From: Streptomyces sp. NBC_01276
Lineage (GTDB): Bacteria; Actinomycetota; Actinomycetes; Streptomycetales; Streptomycetaceae
NCBI RefSeq assembly: GCF_041435355.1
Contig: NZ_CP108444.1
Span: forward strand, 248,001-312,000
DNA length: 64,000 bases
Direction of reading: 5' to 3'
Shown here: in pieces, positions 52,322 through 59,938 of the stretch
Position numbering within the stretch: the stretch's first letter is position 1
Layout: the number at the start of each line of letters is the position of its first letter
Position numbers and translations under genes: made by a program
The notes under the pieces: model-generated
Database searches by the model: none
What the model was told of the DNA's origin: nothing
What the model saw: only the letters and a program-made list of their open reading frames with translations

Positions 52322-53042
52322 GCCCGGCCCGCGCCAGGGCCCGCGCCCGCGCCCGTTCCCGTACGAGGTCACGGGCGCGGTCCGGCCACGGCAGGACCGT
52401 GACCGGCGGGAGCTCGCGCGAGACGAAGGCCGTCATGGCCCACGGGGAGTCCTGCAGGGTGGGCTGGAGCGCGGTGTGCCCGTGCCAGGGCAGGGCGCCG
52501 TGGCCGGTGATCCCGCGCAGGGTGACGGCCCCGTCCGGGCCGAAGTCCAGGTCGACCTCCCGGGCGCCGTCGGTCAGGCCCCGGCCGGTGGCCTTCACGG
52601 CGGCCTCCAGCAGGGTCCAGGCGTGGAAGAAGGTCTCGGGGGCCACGCCCGCCGGGACCCCCGGGTAGACGAAGGTGAGCACGTCGAGGCTGGTGGTGGA
52701 CGGGCGGACCAGCTCCACGTCCACCCCGATCGGCCCGGTCTCGGTGGCGCCGAGCAGCAGCAGCCCGTCGGAACGGGACCAGCTGACGTGGGTGCCGGGC
52801 TGGTCGGGCAGGTAGGGCTTGCCGGCCGGGTCGTAGTGGATGCGCAGGTCCCGCGCGGCGAGACCCAGGCGGTCGGCGAGCAGGCGGCGGACGGTGAGCC
52901 GGGCACGGAAGAAGCGGTGGGCGGCCCGCGCGTGGACGAACTCGGCGCCGCGCCGCAGCTCCTCCTCGGTGAGGCCCTCGGGATAGTGCGCGCTGATGTC
53001 GGTGGGGACGACCTGGTCGAGGTCGACCAGCCATGCGTCCAT
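52308..53042 (-). CDS. 4'-phosphopantetheinyl transferase, Sfp type
   Basis: A 244-residue enzyme that activates carrier proteins. I-G-V-D-V-E-L-V and W-T-L-L-E-A-A-V-K-A-T-G-R-G-L are the P1/P3 motifs with Asp, Glu and Lys. R-A-A-H-R-F-F-R-A-R begins the fold and K-P-Y-L-P-D follows. ATG 53042 suits AGGAG best; ATG 53045 is adjacent. It overlaps the SerRS end by 14 bases head to head. It likely serves the PKS, NRPS and free ACPs here. Confidence 0.92.
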   Translation of the reverse strand: MDAWLVDLDQVVPTDISAHYPEGLTEEELRRGAEFVHARAAHRFFRARLTVRRLLADRLGLAARDLRIHYDPAGKPYLPDQPGTHVSWSRSDGLLLLGATETGPIGVDVELVRPSTTSLDVLTFVYPGVPAGVAPETFFHAWTLLEAAVKATGRGLTDGAREVDLDFGPDGAVTLRGITGHGALPWHGHTALQPTLQDSPWAMTAFVSRELPPVTVLPWPDRARDLVRERARARALARAGLTTD

Positions 53043-53111
53043 CATGCTCCTTTCTCGGACACAGGCCTTTCGTGGACGCGTCCCTGCGCGGGACACGGCC
53101 CCGGGGGGCGC

Positions 53112-54182
53112 CTACAGGCCGAACACCCGCGTGCGGGAGCGCGCGGGGTCGCCCGGCCGGACGTGCAGCAGCCCGGCGGCCGGGAACATGACGGCCGCGG
53201 CGACCGTGCGTTCGGCGCGGATGTCACCCCGGTCCGGGACGCGCACGGGCGGCCGGGACAGCAGCGCGAAGTGGTCCTCGGCACAGGCGTCGGCGGGCAG
53301 GGCGGCCAGGCCCTCGTGGGCGGCGCGCAGCCGGCGCAGCGAGGAGTTGCGGGCGAAGACGTTCAGTTCGTCGGCCGGGGCGAAGTCCGGGTGGAGGAAG
53401 TGGTTGGTGTGGGCCAGGTCCCCGGGGGCGGCCTCGGTGACGCGCAGGTCGCCGTCGAGGTGTTCGACGTACAGGACCCGTTCGGGGTCGCAGAGCATCA
53501 GGGAGCGGGAGCTGGCCAGGGGCAGGTCGGCGAGGATCTTCAGGGCGTGCGCGGTGTTCCCGGCGGTGTCCAGGAGGTGGCGGATGGCCAGGTACGGGGG
53601 CACGCCCGGCCGCCAGGTGCCGCCGAGGACCAGGTTCAGGCCGACGGCGAGGCCGTCGCTGTTGAGGCCGAGGTAGCCGAGGAGCCCGGCGAAGCTGAGG
53701 ACCAGGGAGCGCCGGCCGGAGCCGGCGCGGGCGGTCTCCAGGACGCTGATGTGGGTGTCGAGGTCGCCGCTCAGGTCGACGGTCTGGGCGAGGACCGGCG
53801 GGCCGGCGGGGCCGGTGCGGGCGTAGGTGGTGCAGTCCCCGCCGGAGCGGACCTTGGAGTAGCCCATGGCCTCGCGGCGGAGCTGGAGCAGCCAGGCCTC
53901 GTCCGCGCTGATCCGGGCCCCGTCGGCGAGGCCGGCCACCTCCTCGGCGAGGTCGGGCAGGGCCGCCTCGACGACGGCCCGGTGGGCGGCGATGAGGGGC
54001 CGCAGGCCGGCCATGGCCGGGGGGCGGTCGGTGAGGTGGGCGAGGCGGGCGAGCCCGTCGTCGAGGAAGGCCCGCAGCGGCGCGGCGAGGGCCGCGCCGT
54101 GGGCGCGGCCCATCTCGTACGGGGTGCCCGCCGCCCGTATGTGGGTGATGCCGGGACGGGCGGTCCCGTCGGTCCCGCTCAT
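53112..54182 (-). CDS. C45-type autoproteolytic acyltransferase/hydrolase
   Basis: A 356-residue Ntn-hydrolase like isopenicillin-N acyltransferase. R-A-A-G-T-P-Y-E-M-G-R-A-H-G, then the nucleophile in S-G-G-D-C-T-T-Y (Cys117; self-cleavage expected between Asp and Cys), followed by A-Q-T-V-D-L-S and G-L-L-G-Y-L-G-L-N-S-D-G-L. It could transfer or remove an acyl group on the product or release it from a carrier, since no TE domain is in the NRPS. ATG 54182 overlaps the GNAT stop (ATGA). Confidence 0.82.
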   Translation of the reverse strand: MSGTDGTARPGITHIRAAGTPYEMGRAHGAALAAPLRAFLDDGLARLAHLTDRPPAMAGLRPLIAAHRAVVEAALPDLAEEVAGLADGARISADEAWLLQLRREAMGYSKVRSGGDCTTYARTGPAGPPVLAQTVDLSGDLDTHISVLETARAGSGRRSLVLSFAGLLGYLGLNSDGLAVGLNLVLGGTWRPGVPPYLAIRHLLDTAGNTAHALKILADLPLASSRSLMLCDPERVLYVEHLDGDLRVTEAAPGDLAHTNHFLHPDFAPADELNVFARNSSLRRLRAAHEGLAALPADACAEDHFALLSRPPVRVPDRGDIRAERTVAAAVMFPAAGLLHVRPGDPARSRTRVFGL

Positions 54183-54784
54183 GCCGGGACGGCCTTCTTC
54201 GGGCCGCGCGCGAGGAGCGCCCGGACGGCGGGCCATTCGGCGCGCAGCACGCTGTAGAAGACGGCGTCGCGGCGGCGGCCTCCGGGCATGTAGTTGAAGC
54301 TGCGCAGGACGCCCTCCTCGGTGGCGCCGATGTTGGCGAGGCCGCGGCGGGCCTGGACGTTGAGGACGTCGGTCTTGAACTCGGCGCGTTCGGCGCCGAG
54401 CACCTCGAAGGCGTGCTCCAGGAGCAGGGCCTTGGCCCAGTGGTTGACGCCCCGGCCGCGGAAGTCGCGGCCGAGCCAGGACCAGCCGACCTCCAGGCGG
54501 CGGTCGGCCTCGGCCATGTTGCCCAAGCTCATGCTGCCCGCGACGCGTCCGCTGTCCTTGTCGGTGATGGTGTAGACGAAGCGGCGGCCGGCGGCGTGGT
54601 CGGCGAGGTTGGTGTCGAAGAAGGTCTCGAAGTCGGCGTCGGTGTCGACGGCGGCGACGAAGTAGCGCCAGATGTCGGGGTCCATGGCGACGGCCCGGAC
54701 GCCCTCGCGGTCGGCCTCGGTGATCGGGGTGAGACGGACCCGGTCGTTCTCCAGGACGGCGGCGGCGTGCTCGCTCCAGCTCAT
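54179..54784 (-). CDS. GNAT N-acyltransferase
   Basis: A 201-residue acetyltransferase of the RimJ/RimL group: R-L-T-P-I-T-E-A-D, V-G-W-S-W-L-G-R-D-F-R-G-R-G-V-N (acyl-CoA loop) and R-A-E-F-K-T-D-V-L-N-V-Q-A-R-R. In triacsin-type clusters a GNAT acylates hydrazinoacetic acid; order (GNAT, ACP, ligase) beside the hydrazine genes fits. The acyl donor is unknown. Confidence 0.85.
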   Translation of the reverse strand: MSWSEHAAAVLENDRVRLTPITEADREGVRAVAMDPDIWRYFVAAVDTDADFETFFDTNLADHAAGRRFVYTITDKDSGRVAGSMSLGNMAEADRRLEVGWSWLGRDFRGRGVNHWAKALLLEHAFEVLGAERAEFKTDVLNVQARRGLANIGATEEGVLRSFNYMPGGRRRDAVFYSVLRAEWPAVRALLARGPKKAVPA

Positions 54785-54787
54785 GGC

Positions 54788-55066
54788 TCAGGCTCCGGTG
54801 GTGGCGTGGTGGTGGCGGGTGAGGGCGTCGGTGACGTCGCGCAGGGTCCGCATGTCGGCGAGGTCGTGCTCGGTGAAGTGGGCGAGGTCGACGCCGGTCT
54901 CCTCGCAGACCTCCGTGAGGAAGAGGACCTTGTTGAGGGAGGTCAGCCCGTAGGCGGCGACCATGTCGGCGGCGGGGTCGATGGCGTGGGGCTCGACCTC
55001 GGGGATCAGGACGAGGGAGAGCTGTTCGCGGGCGGCCGTTTCGATCTCGGACGGGGTCTCAGGCAT
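54788..55066 (-). CDS. Acyl carrier protein
   Basis: A 92-residue carrier. The modification site is A-A-Y-G-L-T-S-L-N-K-V-L-F-L (Ser43), with E-H-D-L-A-D-M-R-T-L-R-D-V before the end. The start overlaps the ligase stop by 8 bases, and the GNAT follows by 3 bases. It probably accepts the hydrazinoacetate-derived acid from the ligase. Confidence 0.85.
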   Translation of the reverse strand: MPETPSEIETAAREQLSLVLIPEVEPHAIDPAADMVAAYGLTSLNKVLFLTEVCEETGVDLAHFTEHDLADMRTLRDVTDALTRHHHATTGA

Positions 55067-56651
55067 GGATTCCGGCCTCCTGGGTGTGCAGCGGGGAGTG
55101 GTAGGCGGCCCGTATGTCGGGACGCTTGGGCTTGTACTGGGAGGTCAGCAGGCCGTTGCCGATGCTGAACGGCGGGTCGGCGACCACGACCCGGCTGATC
55201 CGCTCGTCGGGGGTGGTGGCGGCGTTGGTCGCGGCGAGCCGGGCGGCGATGGCGCGGGCGTCCGCGGGCCGGGCGGCCGGGGAGACCACGGCGACGAGTT
55301 CGGTCTGGGTGGGGCTGAAGACCACGCACTCGGCGATCGCGGGGTCGGCCCGCATCAGTTCCTCGATGGGCCGCACGACGACCTTCTTGCCGTTGTCGAG
55401 GACGATGACGTCGTCGGCGCGGCCGTGCACGAAGAGGAAGCCGTCCTCGTCGAGGTGGCCGAGGTCGCCGGTGCGGACGGTGCCGTCGGGCGAGAAGACC
55501 TTCTCGGAGTCGCCGGGGCGGGCGTACTCGTAGTGGTTGTTGACGGGGTGGGTGCTGCGGACGCTGATGACCCCGTCCTCGCCGATCAGCACCTCCTTGC
55601 CGCGGACCGGTTTGCCGACGCTCCCCTCGCGGTGGGCGCCGGGGTGGTTCTTGGTGACGATGCAGGTCTCGTTGAGCCCGTAGCCCTCGTAGATCGGCAG
55701 TCCGGCCTCGGTGAAGAAGCGCAGGACGGCCGGCGAGGCGGGCGCGGATCCGGTCCAGAGGTAGCGGATGCGGTCGCCGAACAGGGCGCGGGCCACGTCG
55801 GGGAGGGTGCGGCCGGCGGACCGGCGCAGCCGGCCGTCGATGGTGCGGCGGGCGGACTCGTAGAAGGCGGGGACGCCCATGACCACGGTGGGGCGGACCC
55901 GGCGCAGGGTCGCGAAGGCCGCCTCGTAGGTGGTGACGGTGACGTCGTGGCCGTGCAGCAGGGCCGAGTACACCCAGTAGCGCTGCTGGAGGAGGGAGAG
56001 GGGCAGGAAGACGAAGAGGTGGTCGTCCGGGGTGTGTTCGAAGATCTCCTGGACGGCGGTGAGGGCGCTGTCGATGCTGCCGGCGGTCGCACCGAGGCCC
56101 TTGGGGACGCCGGTGCTGCCGGAGGTGAACTTGATGGTGGTGACGTCCCGGGCGCCCCAGGTGACGGGGGGCAGCGGGGCGTCGGCGGAGCCGGTGGGCT
56201 CCGTCAGCTCCCAGATCCGGTCGGTGGTGAGGGTGTCGGGGACGTCGGTGGGCTGGTCGGTGCAGAGCAGGTGCAGGCCGTAGCGGTCCATGAGGGCGGT
56301 GGACGGGGTGAACTTGCCCGGCTCCAGGCCCGCAGTCTGCGCGCCGAGGCGCAGCGCGGCCAGGTCGAGGAGCACCCATTCCAGGCTGTTGGCGGCGAGG
56401 ATCCCGATGCGGTCGCCGGGACCGATGCCGTAGGTGTCCCGCAGGTGGTGGGCGAGGCGGCCGGAGCGGTCGTGGAGCTCGCGCAGGGGGATGGTCCGTG
56501 TCCCGTCCAGGCGGGCGACGGAGATGTGCCCGCCGCCCGGCGGCCGGCCGACGATCCGCCTGATCGTCTCGGGGACGGCCCCGCCTCCGGGTGCTCCGGG
56601 CGGGGGCGTGGCCCGTGCCCCGGCGGGCGTGTCCGAGGCGGTCATCGTCAT
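55059..56651 (-). CDS. AMP-dependent acyl ligase (FadD-like)
   Basis: A 530-residue adenylating enzyme. The P-loop is F-T-S-G-S-T-G-V-P-K-G, then Y-E-G-Y-G-L-N-E-T, T-G-D-L-G-H-L-D and G-R-A-D-D-V-I-V. It resembles long-chain FadD15-type ligases. ATG 56651 overlaps the NRPS stop. It likely loads the ACP made by the next gene. Confidence 0.88.
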   Translation of the reverse strand: MTMTASDTPAGARATPPPGAPGGGAVPETIRRIVGRPPGGGHISVARLDGTRTIPLRELHDRSGRLAHHLRDTYGIGPGDRIGILAANSLEWVLLDLAALRLGAQTAGLEPGKFTPSTALMDRYGLHLLCTDQPTDVPDTLTTDRIWELTEPTGSADAPLPPVTWGARDVTTIKFTSGSTGVPKGLGATAGSIDSALTAVQEIFEHTPDDHLFVFLPLSLLQQRYWVYSALLHGHDVTVTTYEAAFATLRRVRPTVVMGVPAFYESARRTIDGRLRRSAGRTLPDVARALFGDRIRYLWTGSAPASPAVLRFFTEAGLPIYEGYGLNETCIVTKNHPGAHREGSVGKPVRGKEVLIGEDGVISVRSTHPVNNHYEYARPGDSEKVFSPDGTVRTGDLGHLDEDGFLFVHGRADDVIVLDNGKKVVVRPIEELMRADPAIAECVVFSPTQTELVAVVSPAARPADARAIAARLAATNAATTPDERISRVVVADPPFSIGNGLLTSQYKPKRPDIRAAYHSPLHTQEAGIHA

Positions 56652-59600
56652 CGGGTCACCCCCGGCATGAGTACGGCGGCCATCGCGCGGACGGTCTCCA
56701 GCTCCGAGAACTGGTCGAGGGTGAGGGTGACGCCGAAGCGCTTGCGGGCGGCGGTGAGGATCCGGGCGGCCGCGATGGAGTCGCCGCCGAGGGAGGCGAG
56801 GGTGTCCAGGGCGCCGACGTCGGGGCGGCGCAGGACGGTGGACCAGATGTCGCAGAGGATCTTCTCGGCCTGGGTGGCGGGGGCGCTGCCGCCGGTCGGC
56901 GGTGCGTCGGCGGGCGCCTGCGCGCCGAGTTCGGCCAGCCGGGTGCGGTCCACCTTGCCGTTGCGGGTCAGCGGCAGTTCGTCGTGCCACAGGACGGCCG
57001 CGGGGAGCATGTAGTCGGGCAGGTCGGAACGCAGTGCCCCGCGCAGGTCGTTCAGGTGCGGGCGGTGGTCGCCCGCGGGCACCAGGTGGGCGACGAGGCG
57101 GTTGCCCTGGGCGGCGACGACGGCGCGGGTGACCTCGGCGAGGGCGGCGAGGCGGGTCTCGACCTCCCCGGCCTCGATCCGATAGCCGTTGATCTTGATC
57201 TGGAAGTCGCTGCGGCCGAGGATCTGGATGTCGCCGTCGGGCAGGTACCGGCCGAGGTCGCCGGTGCGGTAGAGGCGTTCACCGCGTACGCGGTCCTCCC
57301 GGAACCGCTCGGCGGTGCGTTCCTCGTCGCGCCAGTAGCCGCGCGCCAGGCCGGTGCCGGCGGCGACGATCTCGCCGGTGACCCAGTCGGGGGCGTCGAG
57401 GCCGTGGCGGTCCAGGACGTAGGCGCGGTTGTTGGCGTTGGGGCGTCCGTAGGGGATGGACTCGCTGCCGTCCTCCTCCTCGCCGACGGGGTGCAGGATG
57501 TTCCAGATGGTGGTCTCGGTGGGGCCGCCGAGGGAGACCACCTCCAGCTCCGGCATCATCGCGCGCAACTGCGCGGGCAGGGCGGGCGGGAGCCGGTCGC
57601 CGCTCATCATGACCAGGCGCAGGGCGGGCGGTACGGCGCCGTCGGCGCGGGCCTGGCCGTGCAGCAGCCCGACGATGGCGGGGACGGAGTTCCACACGCT
57701 GACGTCGTGCAGGCGGCACAGGTCGAGCCAGTGGGCGGGGTCGACGGCCTTGTCCCGGTCGGGCATCACGAGGGCCGCCCCGGCCGCGAGGGCGCCGAAG
57801 ACGTCCCAGACGGACAGGTCGAAGTTGAAGGCGCTGATGGCCATGAACCGGTCCTCGGGGGTGATCCCGAAGCGGGTCTGGCAGTCGGCGACGACGTTGG
57901 CGACGTTGCGGTGGGTCACCATGACGCCCTTGGGGGCGCCGGTGGTGCCGGAGGTGTAGAGGACGTACGCGAGGTCGTCCGGGTGGGACCCGGGGAGCCG
58001 GTCGGGGACCTCGGCGCGGCCGGAGCAGGGCTGGGTGAGGTCGAAGCAGGCGATGTCGCCGGAGTCGGGCCGGCCGGTGTTGGTCAGGACGCAGCGGACC
58101 TCGCCGTCGGCCAGCATGTAGTCCTGGCGGGCGGGGGGCAGGTCGGCGTCGACGGGCAGGTAGGCGGCGCCGGCGAGGACGGTGGCGAGGACGCCGACGA
58201 TCTGCTCGGGCCCGCGCCGCATGACGAGGCCGACGAGTTCGCCGCGGCCGACTCCCTGTCCGCGCAGCCAGGTCGCGGCGGTCGCGGCCCGGTGCAGGAG
58301 TTCGCCGTAGCTCACGGTGCGGTCGGAGGTCAGGACGGCGGGGGCGGCGGGGGTGCGGGCGGCCTGGGCGACGATGGCGTCGCCGAGCATCTCGTCGGGC
58401 AGGGCGACGGCGGTGTCGTTGGCCTCGTCGCGGCGGGCCCGCTGGGCGGGCGGCAGCAGGTCGAAGTGGTGCTGCTGCCAGGCGCTCTCGTCGACGAGGG
58501 TGGCCAGGAGGGTTGCGTAGCCGTGCGCGAGGTCGTCGAGGAGGCCTTCGCAGAAGAGTTCGTCGATGCCGTCGAGCTGGACGACGAGGGCGCCGCGGCG
58601 CTCCATCGCGAAGGCGTTGAGCCACACCTGCGGGGTCTGGCTGACGGAGAAGACCTCCTCGCCGAAGAGTTCCAGGGCGGAGCCGTCGACCTCGCTGCTG
58701 ACGTGTCCGATGGCGCTGTTGAAGGTGAAGGGCATCCGCGCGCCGGCCACCCCGCCGCGGCGGCGGGCCAGTTCCTTGAGGACCTCGATGCCGGAGAAGT
58801 GCCGGTGGTCGATGTCGGTGTGCAGGCGGGTCTGGAGGGCCTTGGCGCGTTCCGCGAAGGGCAGGGAGCGGTCGACCTCGGCCTCGACGAGGAGGGTGTC
58901 GGAGAACTGGCCGATGGCCTCGAAGACCCGGGGGTGCACGGGCGGCCGGTGGGCGACGGTGGTGGTGAGGGTGAACCGCTCCCCCGCGCCCCAGGTGGCC
59001 AGCGTTTCCGCGTACGCGGCGAGCAGCAGGGCGGAGGGGGTCAGGCCGGCGGCGGCGGCCCGGTCCTTGAGGGCGCTCCACTCCTCGCGGCCGAGGCCGA
59101 CCGTGCGCTGGGTGAACCGGGTGCCGGTCAGGGCGGCCGGGCTGGTGCGCAGTGGCAGGTCGGGGTGGGGGGCGAGGTCGTCGCAGCGTTCCATCCAGTA
59201 GTCGCGCGAGCGCCGGGCGGGGGCGCGGTCGCGGGCGGCTTCCAGGGCGGCGACGTAGTCCTCGTAGGGGAGTTCCTCGTGGACGTCCGCGGTGGGGCTC
59301 TGGTAGGCGTGCCACCAGGCGCGGAAGAACAGGAACATGCTGATCCCGTCCATCACAAGCCCGTCGTGGCCGACGTGCAGCACCATCCTGTCGTCGTCGA
59401 GGATGGTCGCGTCGACGGTGAGCAGGGGTGCCTGGTCGGCGGGGAGCACCTGGTGGGAGCGCATCTCGCGCAGTTCGGCGCGGATCAGCTCCTGCTGGCG
59501 GGGGCTGTGGCCGCGCAGGTCGAGGACGCCGATGCGCGGGGCGTGGTCGCCGTACTCGGTGACCTGGCGTTCGTCGGAGAGGAAGCGCGAGCGCAGGGCG

Positions 59601-59938
59601 CTGTGCGCGGCCACGACGGTGTCGAGGGAGGCCTGGAGGCGGTCGAGGTCCCAGTCGCCCTCGATCTCGTGGAAGACGTGGCTGGCGACGTCGCCGATCT
59701 CGAAGATCCCGCTGCGGCCGAGGTAGTAGCTGCGCTGGAGCGGGGTGAGGGGGAAGCCGGGGCCGTGTTCGGCCTCGCGGGCGAGGTGGGCTACGAGCTC
59801 GGGCTTGGCGGCCTTGAGGGAGGCGATGAACTCGGGGTCCATCCGCTCGCGGCTGCCCTGGAGGCGCAGGTCGCCGTCGGTGAGGGTGACCGACAGTCCG
59901 CGCCGGGCTATCTCGCGCAGCATGTGACGGGCGTTCAT
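56648..59938 (-). CDS. NRPS module, TubC docking-Cy-A(Cys)-PCP
   Basis: A 1096-residue module. The TubC-like docking domain (1-55) precedes a condensation domain with D192-x4-D197-x2-S200, the heterocyclisation (Cy) form. The A domain (about 510-1000) has L-Y-T-S-G-T-T-G-A-P-K-G. My reading of its pocket is D-L-W-N-M-S-L-I-W-K, close to the cysteine code. The PCP has G-G-D-S-I (Ser1054). A thiazoline from cysteine is expected. No TE is present. ATG 59938 overlaps the hydrazine enzyme stop (ATGA). The pocket assignment is by eye. Confidence 0.9.
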   Translation of the reverse strand: MNARHMLREIARRGLSVTLTDGDLRLQGSRERMDPEFIASLKAAKPELVAHLAREAEHGPGFPLTPLQRSYYLGRSGIFEIGDVASHVFHEIEGDWDLDRLQASLDTVVAAHSALRSRFLSDERQVTEYGDHAPRIGVLDLRGHSPRQQELIRAELREMRSHQVLPADQAPLLTVDATILDDDRMVLHVGHDGLVMDGISMFLFFRAWWHAYQSPTADVHEELPYEDYVAALEAARDRAPARRSRDYWMERCDDLAPHPDLPLRTSPAALTGTRFTQRTVGLGREEWSALKDRAAAAGLTPSALLLAAYAETLATWGAGERFTLTTTVAHRPPVHPRVFEAIGQFSDTLLVEAEVDRSLPFAERAKALQTRLHTDIDHRHFSGIEVLKELARRRGGVAGARMPFTFNSAIGHVSSEVDGSALELFGEEVFSVSQTPQVWLNAFAMERRGALVVQLDGIDELFCEGLLDDLAHGYATLLATLVDESAWQQHHFDLLPPAQRARRDEANDTAVALPDEMLGDAIVAQAARTPAAPAVLTSDRTVSYGELLHRAATAATWLRGQGVGRGELVGLVMRRGPEQIVGVLATVLAGAAYLPVDADLPPARQDYMLADGEVRCVLTNTGRPDSGDIACFDLTQPCSGRAEVPDRLPGSHPDDLAYVLYTSGTTGAPKGVMVTHRNVANVVADCQTRFGITPEDRFMAISAFNFDLSVWDVFGALAAGAALVMPDRDKAVDPAHWLDLCRLHDVSVWNSVPAIVGLLHGQARADGAVPPALRLVMMSGDRLPPALPAQLRAMMPELEVVSLGGPTETTIWNILHPVGEEEDGSESIPYGRPNANNRAYVLDRHGLDAPDWVTGEIVAAGTGLARGYWRDEERTAERFREDRVRGERLYRTGDLGRYLPDGDIQILGRSDFQIKINGYRIEAGEVETRLAALAEVTRAVVAAQGNRLVAHLVPAGDHRPHLNDLRGALRSDLPDYMLPAAVLWHDELPLTRNGKVDRTRLAELGAQAPADAPPTGGSAPATQAEKILCDIWSTVLRRPDVGALDTLASLGGDSIAAARILTAARKRFGVTLTLDQFSELETVRAMAAVLMPGVTR

